Source: Robbsia sp. KACC 23696
GTDB lineage: Bacteria > Pseudomonadota > Gammaproteobacteria > Burkholderiales > Burkholderiaceae
NCBI RefSeq assembly: GCF_039852015.1
Contig: NZ_CP156628.1
Span: 992,001-1,056,000 of the forward strand
Direction: 5' to 3'
Length of the DNA stretch: 64,000 bases
In this document: in pieces, positions 16,137-25,591 of the stretch
Numbering within the stretch: the first letter of the stretch is position 1
Layout: each line of letters starts with the position of its first letter
Made by a program: the position numbers and the translations under genes
Notes under the pieces: model-generated
What the model was told of the DNA's origin: nothing
Databases searched by the model: none
What the model saw: the letters and a program-made list of their open reading frames with translations, nothing else

Positions 16137-17900
16137 ATGACCGCTAATCGCAAAAAACCCGAGGATCTCCGGAGTTACCGCTGGTACGGTGTCAACGATC
16201 TGCGTTCGTTCGGCCATCGCTCACGCACCGCTCAGATGGGCTACCACGCGTCCGATTACATGGGTAAGCCCGTGATCGCGATCCTTAACACGTGGAGCGA
16301 GGTCAATTCCTGTCATACGCATTTCAAGCAGCGCGTCGAAGAGGTCAAGCGCGGCGTCTGGCAGGCGGGCGGCTTCCCCGTCGAAATGCCCGTTATGACC
16401 CTGGCCGAGCCGTTTCAAAAGCCGACGACGATGCTCTATCGCAATTTCCTCGCGATGGAAGCCGAGGAAGTCCTTCGCTCCTACCAGTTCGACGGCTGCG
16501 TGCTGATGGGCGGCTGCGACAAGACCACGCCAGGCTTGCTGATGGGGGCGATCAGCATGGACCTGCCGACGATCTATCTGCCCGCCGGCCCGATGCTGCG
16601 AGGCAACTGGAACGGCCGTACGCTCGGCAGCGGCTCCGATACGTGGAAGTACTGGGCCGACTTGCGCGCGGGCAAGATCACCGAGGAAGAATGGAAGGGA
16701 ATCGAAAGTGGCATCGCGCGTTCCCCCGGTCATTGCATGACGATGGGCACCGCGTCGACGATGACCAGCGCCGCGGAAGCGCTCGGCATGATCCTGCCGG
16801 GCTTTTCCTCGATCCCGGCGCCCGACTCGCGACATGCGCAAATGGCGTCGCTGACGGGACAGCGTATCGTCGAGATGGTCTGGACCGATCAAAAGCCCTC
16901 CAACATCCTGACGGCGAAATCCTTCGATAACGCGATCACGACGGTGCTGGCGATGTCCGGCTCGACGAACGCCATCGTGCATCTGGTCGCCGTCGCGCGT
17001 CGCGCCGGCATTCCGCTGACCCTGTCGCGTTTCGACGAGCTCGCGCGGATCACCCCGGTGTTGGCCAATCTGCGTCCCGCCGGCAAATACCTGATGGAGG
17101 ATTTTTATTACGCCGGCGGTTTGCGTGCCCTGCTCGTCGCATTGGGCGATCTGATCGACGGCAACCAGATGACCGTCAACGGACAGACGCTCGCCGAGAA
17201 TATCGCCGGCGCCGAGACCTTCGACGACGACGTGATCCGCAAGCGGGACAATGCCGTACTCAAACGGGACGGGCTTGCCGTGCTGACCGGTAATCTGGCG
17301 CCGGACGGGGCCGTTATCAAGCCGGCGGCAGCGGAAGCGCATCTGCTGAAGGCGCGCGGGCCGGCCGTCGTATTCAAAGACTATAAGGACATGGCGGCCC
17401 GAATCGATAGCGACGATCTGGACGTGTCACCGCATTCGATCATCGTGCTGCAACATGCCGGCCCGGTCGGTGCGCCCGGCATGCCGGAATGGGGACAATT
17501 GCCGATTCCCCAAAAACTGTTGAAGCAAGGCGTGCGCGACATGGTGCGGATCTCCGATGCACGGATGAGCGGCACCAGTTATGGCGCCTGCGTATTGCAT
17601 GTGGCGCCGGAGTCGTTCGTCGGCGGTCCCTTGGCGCTGGTGAAAGATGGCGACATGATCGAACTGGATGTCGAGAAGCGTCGCCTGCATCTGGATGTCA
17701 GCGACGAAGAATTGGCCGCGCGCCGCGCCGCCTGGGTCGCCCCCAAGCGCCCCTTCGAGCGTGGCTTCGGCGTGATGCACCAGATCCACGTCACGCAAGC
17801 CAACAAAGGCTGCGACTTCGACTTCCTCGAAGAGCCGGTCAAAGCCGCGGTCGTGCAAACCCAGACACCCGATGCACGCGGCGAGCCGGAAATCCATTGA
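16137..17900 (+). CDS. IlvD/Edd-family sugar-acid dehydratase (L-arabonate/xylonate dehydratase type)
   Basis: A 587-residue iron-sulfur dehydratase that converts a sugar acid to its 2-keto-3-deoxy product, the second step of non-phosphorylative sugar oxidation. Seen: [24 protein letters not shown] near residue 50, the cluster cysteine in GCDKTTPG near residue 130, and [11 protein letters not shown] near residue 205. [11 protein letters not shown] near residue 285 and [14 protein letters not shown] near residue 475 follow. The opening [18 protein letters not shown] and the length favour the sugar-acid branch over branched-chain IlvD. The start is taken at 16137, because the upstream ATG at 16077 would place an operator inside the gene. 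The first gene of a catabolic run with the RraA-like and permease genes. Exact substrate is unknown. Confidence 0.82.
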   Translation: MTANRKKPEDLRSYRWYGVNDLRSFGHRSRTAQMGYHASDYMGKPVIAILNTWSEVNSCHTHFKQRVEEVKRGVWQAGGFPVEMPVMTLAEPFQKPTTMLYRNFLAMEAEEVLRSYQFDGCVLMGGCDKTTPGLLMGAISMDLPTIYLPAGPMLRGNWNGRTLGSGSDTWKYWADLRAGKITEEEWKGIESGIARSPGHCMTMGTASTMTSAAEALGMILPGFSSIPAPDSRHAQMASLTGQRIVEMVWTDQKPSNILTAKSFDNAITTVLAMSGSTNAIVHLVAVARRAGIPLTLSRFDELARITPVLANLRPAGKYLMEDFYYAGGLRALLVALGDLIDGNQMTVNGQTLAENIAGAETFDDDVIRKRDNAVLKRDGLAVLTGNLAPDGAVIKPAAAEAHLLKARGPAVVFKDYKDMAARIDSDDLDVSPHSIIVLQHAGPVGAPGMPEWGQLPIPQKLLKQGVRDMVRISDARMSGTSYGACVLHVAPESFVGGPLALVKDGDMIELDVEKRRLHLDVSDEELAARRAAWVAPKRPFERGFGVMHQIHVTQANKGCDFDFLEEPVKAAVVQTQTPDARGEPEIH

Positions 17901-17972
17901 CGACGGCACCGCCGCAGCGCGGCACGGTGGCCCAATGACACGCGCCCTATCCTTATCCCGACACAACAGACC

Positions 17973-18704
17973 ATGAGCTCATCCGAAATCACCGTCAGCG
18001 ACACCGCCCTCGAAAAGCTGCGTCACGTCTCCACCGCGACGCTGACGACGCAGCTGTTCAAACGCGGTCTGCGCAATGTCTTCCTGCAAGGCGTTCGCCC
18101 GCTGGTACCGCCGTCGCCGGGGACGCCGAATATCGTCGGACCGGCCTTCACGTTGCGCAATATTCCTGCTCGGGAAGATATCGATCACGTCGGCATTTTT
18201 CAGGATCCGGACCATCCGCAGCGCAAAGCGGTCGAAAGCGCACCGGCAGGCAGCATCCTGGTGCAGGACTGCCGCGGCGAAACGGCGGTCGCGTCGGTCG
18301 GCTCGATCCTGGCGCTGCGTCTGGCGAAGCGCGGCGTGGCCGGCATGGTCTCCGACGGGCCGGTCCGCGACAGCGGCACGATCGCCGCGTTGGGTCTACC
18401 GCTCTGGTGCGCCGGCGCCAGCGCGCCGATGAATCTGGCCAAACATCACGCAGTGGACCAGAACGTGCCGATCGCCTGCGGCGGCGTGCCGGTTTATCCG
18501 GGCGACATCGTCGTCTGCGATATCGACGGCGTCGTGATCGTCCCGCGTGAAATGGCCGAGGACGTCGCGACCGACGCAGCCGAGCAGGAGTTGATGGAGG
18601 AATTCATCACATCGCGCATCGCCGAAGGCCATCCGCTGCGCGGCAATTATCCGCCGAACGAAGAAACGTTGGCGGCGTATCAGGACTGGAAGGCAAAACG
18701 CTGA
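17973..18704 (+). CDS. RraA-like protein (HMG/CHA aldolase family)
   Basis: A 243-residue member of the RraA/MenG-like fold family. Catabolic members are metal-dependent aldolases or decarboxylases of 4-hydroxy-4-methyl-2-oxoglutarate type compounds. Seen: STATLTTQLFKRGLRN, GPAFTLRNIPAREDID, the core GSILALRLAKRGVAGMVSDGPVRDSG near residues 110-130, and VCDIDGVVIVPREMA near residue 180. The G-x(3)-D-G-x-R-D type metal/substrate motif is present as SDGPVRD. It lies 72 bases after the dehydratase and before a permease, which points to a metabolic rather than an RNase-regulatory role. It may act on the dehydratase product or a related keto acid; this is inference. Confidence 0.8.
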   Translation: MSSSEITVSDTALEKLRHVSTATLTTQLFKRGLRNVFLQGVRPLVPPSPGTPNIVGPAFTLRNIPAREDIDHVGIFQDPDHPQRKAVESAPAGSILVQDCRGETAVASVGSILALRLAKRGVAGMVSDGPVRDSGTIAALGLPLWCAGASAPMNLAKHHAVDQNVPIACGGVPVYPGDIVVCDIDGVVIVPREMAEDVATDAAEQELMEEFITSRIAEGHPLRGNYPPNEETLAAYQDWKAKR

Positions 18705-18819
18705 AACGGTCCGATCATCGATCGTCAAGCGTGCCATCGCATGCGTGCATACCGTACGCCGATGGCCCGTGATGTTGTCGTGGGACGCGCGCCGCGCGTC
18801 ATCCCATGCAGGAGATTTC

Positions 18820-20160
18820 GTGAATACCGTCACACCGCAAATCGACGCACCGCGCCTGATCAATCGCCTCGCCCTCAGGCTGATGCCATTGTTGGGCCTG
18901 CTTTATCTGGTCGCCTACCTCGACCGCTCCAACATCGGTTTTGCGAAGCTGCAGATGCTCGGCAGCCTGGGGATCAGCGAGGCGGCCTATGGATTAGGCG
19001 CCTCGCTGTTCTTTATCGGTTATCTGCTGTTCGAGGTGCCGAGCAATGTGATGCTGCACAAATACGGCGCGACACGCTGGATTGCCCGCATCATGTTCAC
19101 GTGGGGCGTCGTCACGATCCTCCTCGCTTTCACGAAGAGCCCGACCACCTTCTATTTCCTGCGGTTCCTGCTGGGCGCATCGGAGGCCGGGCTGTATCCG
19201 GGCGTGATCTATTACCTGACGTTGTGGTTTCCCGCGCAATCACGCGCGCGAATGCTCGGTTACTTCACCCTGGGCAGCAGCATGGGCAATATGATCGGCG
19301 CGCCGATCTGCGGCTGGCTGCTCGACAAGGGCGGCTTCATGGGTCTCGACGGCTGGCAACTGGTCTTCGTCGTCACCGGTCTGCCTTCGGTATTGTTGAC
19401 CGTCGTCGTCTTGCTCTTCCTGCCCGAAACGCCGGACAAGGCCCGGTTTCTGAATGACGGCGAGAAGCGCTGGCTAGACGACACGCTGAGCGCCGAACGG
19501 GCCGAAGTGCGCAAGACCGAAACCGCTAAAGTGCATGTCTGGCACGTGCTGACCGAATGGCGCGTGATCGGCATGGCGCTGTATTACATGATGCTGTCGA
19601 TGTCCGTCTACGGTATTGCGTACTGGTTGCCGACGCTGGTCAAGGGCTTCGGCGTAAGCAACACGATCAACGGCATGTTGAACGTGATTCCCTGGCTCCT
19701 CGCGACGATCATCCTCGCCTTCGTCCCCGCGCGCCTGCGCGCGAACGCCGATGGCCGCGATCGTATCGGTCGGGCCATGCTGATCTCTGCCATCCTCGGC
19801 ATGATCTGCTTTCTGGGCAGCGTCTTGCTGCCGAGCAATACCTCGCGTTTCGTCGCGCTATGCATCGGCGCGCCCTGTCTCTATCTGTTGCTGCCGCTTT
19901 TCTGGACGATGCCGCCGCGCTTCCTGACCGGGGCCCGTGCCGCAGCCGGCATCGCCGCGATCAATTCGCTCGGCAACATCGGCGGCTTTATCGCGCAAAA
20001 CATCGTTCCCTGGGTGCGCCAGATCAGCGGCAGCACGAAGGCACCGATGCTGGTGCCGGCGACGTGTCTGCTGATTTTCGCGATCGTCACCGCAGTGCTG
20101 CTCTCGCGCCGTAAACGCGGTCCGCACGCCGATGACAAGCGCGAGCAATACGCGCAGTAG
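18820..20160 (+). CDS. MFS transporter, anion:cation symporter (ACS) family
   Basis: A 446-residue inner-membrane permease with about 12 hydrophobic segments. The opening NRLALRLMPLLGLLYLVAYLDRSNIGFAKLQML is the standard ACS (phthalate, tartrate, galactonate, glucarate permease) signature. The loop 2-3 motif appears as FEVPSNVMLHKYGATRWIARIMFTWG. The start is GTG 18820, preceded by AGGAG at a 5-base gap; the upstream ATG at 18745 has no such site. The gene follows the dehydratase and RraA-like genes in the same direction with a 115-base gap. It is the likely uptake system for the sugar acid they consume. Confidence 0.86.
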   Translation: MNTVTPQIDAPRLINRLALRLMPLLGLLYLVAYLDRSNIGFAKLQMLGSLGISEAAYGLGASLFFIGYLLFEVPSNVMLHKYGATRWIARIMFTWGVVTILLAFTKSPTTFYFLRFLLGASEAGLYPGVIYYLTLWFPAQSRARMLGYFTLGSSMGNMIGAPICGWLLDKGGFMGLDGWQLVFVVTGLPSVLLTVVVLLFLPETPDKARFLNDGEKRWLDDTLSAERAEVRKTETAKVHVWHVLTEWRVIGMALYYMMLSMSVYGIAYWLPTLVKGFGVSNTINGMLNVIPWLLATIILAFVPARLRANADGRDRIGRAMLISAILGMICFLGSVLLPSNTSRFVALCIGAPCLYLLLPLFWTMPPRFLTGARAAAGIAAINSLGNIGGFIAQNIVPWVRQISGSTKAPMLVPATCLLIFAIVTAVLLSRRKRGPHADDKREQYAQ

Positions 20161-20297
20161 TCCGTTATTCCCGTACCGAATACGCCAGGATAGGCAGACG
20201 ACCGATTGACGATGGCCTGGTCAGCCACCACCCCGCCGCCCTTCAGCAGCAAGCAGACGCGCAAAGACGCATCACGGCGGACATCAGGAGACAAAGT

Positions 20298-21776
20298 ATG
20301 CGTTTCACCGGTCCGAAGCCTGCTCACGCATCACATCGTCATTCGGCGCACGGCCATGCCGCGCGGTCTGGCAGCGCGCCACGCACGCGGCGGCGCGTCG
20401 TCCCTGCCGCTGACGCTGCTGCTGCCAATTCCGCCGAAAGCGGCACCACTAGCGCGCGCCGCGTCGCAATGGCCTCGACGATCGGCACGATTGCCGAGTA
20501 TTACGACTTCTTCGTCTACGGCACGGCCGCCGCTTTGGTGTTCGGCAAATTGTTCTTCCCGAGTTCCGATGCGTTTATCGGGACGATCGCGGCCTTCGCC
20601 AGTTTTGCGGTGGGCTTTGTGGCACGGCCGATTGGGGGCATGGTCTTCGGACATTATGGCGATCGCCTGGGGCGTAAAAAGGCGATGGTCGTCACGATCC
20701 TGATCGTCGGCATCGGCACCGTCGTGATCGGCCTGCTGCCCACCTATGCGCAAATCGGTCCATGGGCGCCCGCCGTGCTGATACTCGTGCGTGTGCTGCA
20801 GGGCTTCGGCGTGGGTGGCGAACAGGCCGGCGCCGTGTTGATGACGGCCGAGTACGCGCCGCCGCAACGACGTGGCTTGATGACCAGCCTGGTCCAATTA
20901 GGCGCGCCGGCCGGCTTCCTGATACCGTCGGCCTTGTTTGCCGTCCTGACCGGCACGCTGTCATCGGAACAATTCTTGAGCTGGGGATGGCGGATACCCT
21001 TTCTTGCCAGCGCCTTGCTGGTGGTGATCGGCCTGTATATCCGACTGCGAATCCATGAGTCGCCCGCATTTACACAGATTCGCGAAGCGAAAACGATGGC
21101 GAGCGCTCCCCTGCGCGATGTGCTTCGCGACTTCCCAAGCGTCACGGCGCGCGGACTCCTCGCCAAATTGGTCGAGACCGTGTCCTTTACCTTCTATTCG
21201 ATGGTCGTACTGGCCTATGGCAAGGTACACGGCATCCCATCGAACGTCATCCTGCGGACCATCATCATCGCGGTGATCATCGAGTTGTTCACGATTCCCC
21301 TCGCCGGCTGGCTGACCGATCGCATCGGTCGCCGCCCGGTCTTTATCGCGGGGGCGACTGTGCAACTGCTGTTGATCTGGCCTTTCTTCCATGCGTTGGA
21401 GACCGGCGGCCTGGCGCTGCAACTGGCCATGATCGTCGCACTGCCCATCGGTCACGCACTGTGCTTCGCGCCGCAAGCGTCGTTGTTCCCGGAGCTGTTT
21501 CCCACGCGCGTACGGTGCAGCGGGATCGCGCTGATCTGGCAGACGGGATCGCTGGTTGGCGGCGGCGTCTTCAGCGTGCTCGCGATCAAGCTGGTCCAGA
21601 TGGCCGACGGTGAACCAATCGAACTGATTCTCTATATCGCCGTGATCTGCGTCGTATCGATCGCCGCGCTGTTGAGCCTCCCGGAAACGGCACCAGGCCG
21701 CCGCAGTGGCGCGACGGCGCAAGAACGGGACTTGCACGACTGGGGTGCCCTACCGCAACCCGGCAAACGCGTCTGA
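20298..21776 (+). CDS. MFS transporter, metabolite:H+ symporter (MHS) family
   Basis: A 492-residue inner-membrane permease of the ShiA/ProP/KgtP type that would import a metabolite with protons. Seen: TIGTIAEYYDFFVYGTAAALVF as the first segment, GHYGDRLGRKKAMV as the loop 2-3 motif, QGFGVGGEQAGAVLMTAEYAP in helix 5, and LTDRIGRRPVF in the loop 8-9 repeat. The first about 55 residues are Ala/Arg/His rich and lie before helix 1, longer than usual. A start inside at RRVAMAST is possible, but ATG 20298 has AGGAGA 6 bases ahead. It is 137 bases after the ACS permease, and whether it shares the operators at 16.1 kb is unclear. Confidence 0.85.
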   Translation: MRFTGPKPAHASHRHSAHGHAARSGSAPRTRRRVVPAADAAAANSAESGTTSARRVAMASTIGTIAEYYDFFVYGTAAALVFGKLFFPSSDAFIGTIAAFASFAVGFVARPIGGMVFGHYGDRLGRKKAMVVTILIVGIGTVVIGLLPTYAQIGPWAPAVLILVRVLQGFGVGGEQAGAVLMTAEYAPPQRRGLMTSLVQLGAPAGFLIPSALFAVLTGTLSSEQFLSWGWRIPFLASALLVVIGLYIRLRIHESPAFTQIREAKTMASAPLRDVLRDFPSVTARGLLAKLVETVSFTFYSMVVLAYGKVHGIPSNVILRTIIIAVIIELFTIPLAGWLTDRIGRRPVFIAGATVQLLLIWPFFHALETGGLALQLAMIVALPIGHALCFAPQASLFPELFPTRVRCSGIALIWQTGSLVGGGVFSVLAIKLVQMADGEPIELILYIAVICVVSIAALLSLPETAPGRRSGATAQERDLHDWGALPQPGKRV

Positions 21777-21789
21777 GTAGGGCGGCGCA

Positions 21790-24700
21790 TCAGTCCTGCC
21801 GATCCCTATCCAGGCGCTTCATTGCTGCATCGATGACCCCACACGCCTCGACGACCCGCGTCTCCGTGCCGTCGTCGACCTCCCGCGCCGCCTGATCGAC
21901 GTGAAACAGCGCCCCCAGCGTCAAGCGTGACACCGCGCCACGCAAGGCGGGATCCTCCGCTCTTGGCAAGGCATCGGCCAGCGCGGCAAATAACGCCGCG
22001 CAGACCGGCGGCAGATCGGTAGCATTCGGCACCGCGGCCACCTCCCGAGCAATCGACGCGATCGATACGCCCTGCGGCAGCGCTGCCCCTTGTCCCACCA
22101 ATTCGAGCAAGGCCTCCGGGCCGGCGCGCGTGGAGGCATTTCCGGGAATGCCCTCGTCAACAGGCGGCGTGAAGCAGGACGGGCCGCTACACGCGTTGTC
22201 CGGGCCGCGAACCACCCGCTCATACAGACGTTGTCCGATGCGTTCGACGACGCTGCCCGACGCAGCCGCCGCCGGCGTGTAGGGTGGCACGACCACTTGA
22301 ACGGCAAAATCCTGATCGAGCCCCGTTCCCAACTGCCGGCGCTCCAGCACAGCCACCAGACGCGCGGCGGCGCCTTCCAGTGTGGTCACGTTGTCGAACT
22401 CCCAGAGCTGGCTCGGGCGCGCAATGTCGATCAGCAATAGATGGTCCGCATGCGCAACCAGATACTGACAGAACGCAAGCGGGTCGAGCCGCGGGGGCTC
22501 GGTGCCACGCGCCTGTTCCCGTACCACGCCCCCGATCAAGCTTGCCAGCGCGTGCGGCTCATCCACATAGAGCAACATCGGATGCCGACGTCCCGTACGG
22601 CGATCCACGAAAGCGATCTCAAGATAATGATCTCTCAACCCGCGTTCCGCTTCGACCAGACCAGCGTGAAATGCAGGGTCGGCGACGCTGCAATCGCCGT
22701 TACCGCATAACGGCATCAAGCCGCCTTCGCGCGGATAGGCCAGGCGTAGCAAGAGGCCCAGTTGTTCTTGCTGGCGCTGAATCGACATGCGCTCCCAGCG
22801 GTCCCGCGGCGGATAGAAAGGCGCGATGTGATCGTGCCAGGACGGCGCGCCGTCGTCACCCGCGTCGCGCGGTGGCGCGGCGTCATCCAACGGCCGTGCC
22901 GGCACGGACGCGTTGACGAAGGCTCGCGCGACGTCCGGCAGATCGTAGTGCATCGCACCGAATGTATTCGCCAATGCGATGTAGAGCCGGGAGCGTAAGA
23001 CGTCGCGTCCCGCGCGCGATGTAAAGAATGGCATCTCTCGCATTTGCATCAGTAGCGCGGACCATTCGCTGATCCAGACCTTGTCCGCCAGTTTCGCCGT
23101 GTGCGCCGCACGGACGTTGTCTGATTCCGAGGGATGACCCTGCAAGGTCATCGAGGCATTGCGGTTGCTTGGCGCGGGCGAAGGGGCATCGAGATCCGCC
23201 GTCGGCGCGGCCGTCGGCGAGTCGACAACCGGCATCTCGCTTCCGGTCTGCGCTTGCCCCTCGAATGCATCGCCTTCCTCGTACTCCACGAACCCATCGT
23301 ACTCACGGGGCGCCGCATCGGTGTCGTCCTCCAGCGATGCCAGATGCGGCAGATAGGCCACGACCCACCGGCTCAGCGCCGTATCGAAGAAGACGGGTAC
23401 TTCCCTTGTTTCGCCTTCCGCATTGCTGCCGCTGACGAAAAACGACCGGGTGTCGTCGTGATAAGCCAGCGTGTAGTAGCCGTATTCGCCTTCGATCAGA
23501 AAATCCCCTGCATCGGTATAGAGCACTTGTGTCTTATGTGCTCCCGGCAACGGATGTTCGAGTCGCTGCGCCAAGTCGACGATCTGCTCTTCATCGTCGA
23601 TGACACTACGCGGGACGTCGATGCGAACGTCCGAGAAATCGATAAATTTCCGATTTAGATAACGGATGAAGCCATCGCATTCAGACGACGGCCCTTCGGC
23701 TTCCAAGGCCGGCGTGGGCGTCGCGTTGCGCGGCTTCCACCGCCTGCCATCGGGCTCCAGCGGATAATGCGGCAGGTAGGCGCCCCGTTGACCGCGCCGA
23801 TCGATCGCCCACAACTTCCCCGGCAGAATCTCACGCACCCCTACCGCGAAACGTCCGAACGCCACGTAATCGCTGGTGCCCTGCGTGAAACGCTCGCCTT
23901 GACGTCTGCCTGCCACGCTGACATTCGGTACACGATATTCGCGTAGCGGTATCGGTTCCCACAACGTTTCATTCGGCCATCGCGTGCGAACCGGTACGCG
24001 ATTGACATAGGCAATTTGATATTCGCTGCGTGCGGATTGCGCGTCCAGCGCATCGAGCAAGGCCATGCCCTCTTGGCTCATCACGGCATTCGGAAACCAC
24101 GGCGGCATCGTAAAGTGCGACGCGGTATCGGCGCCAAGCGTGTCGTTCGACGCCGCGGCGATATCGGGCATCGCGGTCAACGGCATCATCGTCGTCTGCG
24201 CGGTCCGGGCTGTCCCTGCCCAAGGCAAGGCCGTGGAAACGGTCTGCGATGCCGCGGACGTGCTGGTCTCCGGTGTCAGGGTCGATGCCGACGGGCCACC
24301 CGCCGCGGAGTGCTCGGGGTGGCCCGTCTCTTCGTACATGCCGATCCAGGCGTGCACGTCGCGCGTCGCCGTATTGAAGTCGGACAGGCTCACGCGTGAG
24401 CCCAGTTCCTGATAGGCATTCGTTTCGGGTCGCGAGAAGGACACCGACGTTCGTACTTCGTCGCGCGTGCTCCAGACCGGCGGTTGTTGCGGCGCACCGG
24501 GAATGACCTTGCCCGGATACACCACGGCCACCTCGGAATCCGAACGATGCCGTAACGGCCGGGTCGCGCGCGACGGCACGCGATAGCGTCCACCGCCCGG
24601 ACGGCCCCCCATCATCAGACGCCTGCCGGCGACGCCCCCTCTCGCCGCGCTCGAAGCGAGTTGCGCCGCGACAAGGCGCGAGGCCGCGACGCGCGCGGCC

Positions 24701-25401
24701 AGCCGTCCGGCGGTCGGCGTCAGGTAGGAGGACAGCAGCCGGGTGCGCATCGTGATGATCTGCGATAGCAACGCCATCATTGCGGCGCCGTCTTCGGGAA
24801 CAACCGGCTTTCCTTCCATGGCATCTGCGGCGATCCGAAAGCCGTTGCAGACCATCTGGAGATAGAAAACCTGCGGAATCAGGCTGCTCAATTGGTCGAG
24901 GACCGCCCCGCATTTCCGCAGCACCGTGCGCACTTCCTGCGAGACGTCATCACCGGAGGCGGCCGCATAGAGGTCGAGCGCCAATTGCGATCCGTGCGTG
25001 AACGGCGCGCTGCACTGGCTCAGTTGCCGCAGCACAGTGGCCACCGTCGCGACCGAGATGCTACGCTCGGAAAGACGCGCCCGTTGCGCCAGTGCATGGC
25101 GCGACGCCCGGCGGCGACGGCGGCCGTCTGCCAAAGCGCCGACGGCGACATCCGTTCGCGGCGCCGCGGCGGCAGCGATATCCCAACCCTGCTGCCGCCC
25201 GGCTTCGATCGCGCCATGCAAGGCACCGGTCACGACCGCGAGCTGCTGGCGCCACGCGTCATGCTCCGATGCATTACCGACCGCTACCGGCGCCCCGCCT
25301 GCGGTGTGCGCATCGGATTGCGCCGCGCCGTCCGCCGAGCGATTGCATACGGCGCTCTGCATCGACGCCGACGCGCCTTGCTGTGCTGTCCATCCCACCA
25401 T
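21790..25401 (-). CDS. Large protein of unknown function, effector-like (1,203 residues)
   Basis: I do not recognise this protein. From ATG 25401 (MVGWTAQQ), with GGAGG 8 bases ahead, it has 1,203 residues; the frame is open to 25497. The N-terminal 300 residues are Ala/Arg rich with amphipathic stretches and no signal peptide. A low-complexity Ser/Thr/Ala/Pro linker follows near residues 360-440. A central module contains two related halves, one with DYVAFGRFAVGVREILPGK and one with DAGDFLIEGEYGYYTLAYHD. The C-terminal third is globular, with WHDHIAPFYPPRDRW, CGNGDCSVADPAFHAGL and HPMLLYVDEPHALASLIGG. It stands alone between a rightward permease and a leftward peroxidase gene. No hrpII box with the array geometry precedes it. 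A secreted toxin or effector is possible but unproven. Confidence 0.6.
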   Translation of the reverse strand: MVGWTAQQGASASMQSAVCNRSADGAAQSDAHTAGGAPVAVGNASEHDAWRQQLAVVTGALHGAIEAGRQQGWDIAAAAAPRTDVAVGALADGRRRRRASRHALAQRARLSERSISVATVATVLRQLSQCSAPFTHGSQLALDLYAAASGDDVSQEVRTVLRKCGAVLDQLSSLIPQVFYLQMVCNGFRIAADAMEGKPVVPEDGAAMMALLSQIITMRTRLLSSYLTPTAGRLAARVAASRLVAAQLASSAARGGVAGRRLMMGGRPGGGRYRVPSRATRPLRHRSDSEVAVVYPGKVIPGAPQQPPVWSTRDEVRTSVSFSRPETNAYQELGSRVSLSDFNTATRDVHAWIGMYEETGHPEHSAAGGPSASTLTPETSTSAASQTVSTALPWAGTARTAQTTMMPLTAMPDIAAASNDTLGADTASHFTMPPWFPNAVMSQEGMALLDALDAQSARSEYQIAYVNRVPVRTRWPNETLWEPIPLREYRVPNVSVAGRRQGERFTQGTSDYVAFGRFAVGVREILPGKLWAIDRRGQRGAYLPHYPLEPDGRRWKPRNATPTPALEAEGPSSECDGFIRYLNRKFIDFSDVRIDVPRSVIDDEEQIVDLAQRLEHPLPGAHKTQVLYTDAGDFLIEGEYGYYTLAYHDDTRSFFVSGSNAEGETREVPVFFDTALSRWVVAYLPHLASLEDDTDAAPREYDGFVEYEEGDAFEGQAQTGSEMPVVDSPTAAPTADLDAPSPAPSNRNASMTLQGHPSESDNVRAAHTAKLADKVWISEWSALLMQMREMPFFTSRAGRDVLRSRLYIALANTFGAMHYDLPDVARAFVNASVPARPLDDAAPPRDAGDDGAPSWHDHIAPFYPPRDRWERMSIQRQQEQLGLLLRLAYPREGGLMPLCGNGDCSVADPAFHAGLVEAERGLRDHYLEIAFVDRRTGRRHPMLLYVDEPHALASLIGGVVREQARGTEPPRLDPLAFCQYLVAHADHLLLIDIARPSQLWEFDNVTTLEGAAARLVAVLERRQLGTGLDQDFAVQVVVPPYTPAAAASGSVVERIGQRLYERVVRGPDNACSGPSCFTPPVDEGIPGNASTRAGPEALLELVGQGAALPQGVSIASIAREVAAVPNATDLPPVCAALFAALADALPRAEDPALRGAVSRLTLGALFHVDQAAREVDDGTETRVVEACGVIDAAMKRLDRDRQD

Positions 25402-25591
25402 AGTCGTCGCCTCCATGGAGGCCTCGCAAGCAGGATCGGCCGGCATGACGGGGGCATAGCGGATAAAGATCCGCCACGGCGCACCGTCAAACCGCACCCT
25501 GACGCTCAGCCTTTAGTTGCGCGAACAATGCTAGGTGATCGGTGCACCGCCCACCAGTCATGCGTTCGGCCAGTCGGGGCTGACGACGGAG

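Noticed and set aside
16221-17342. A 373-codon leftward open frame within the dehydratase gene
   Set aside because: It is fully antisense to a protein with all IlvD/Edd motifs and has an Arg/His/Asp composition typical of a shadow.
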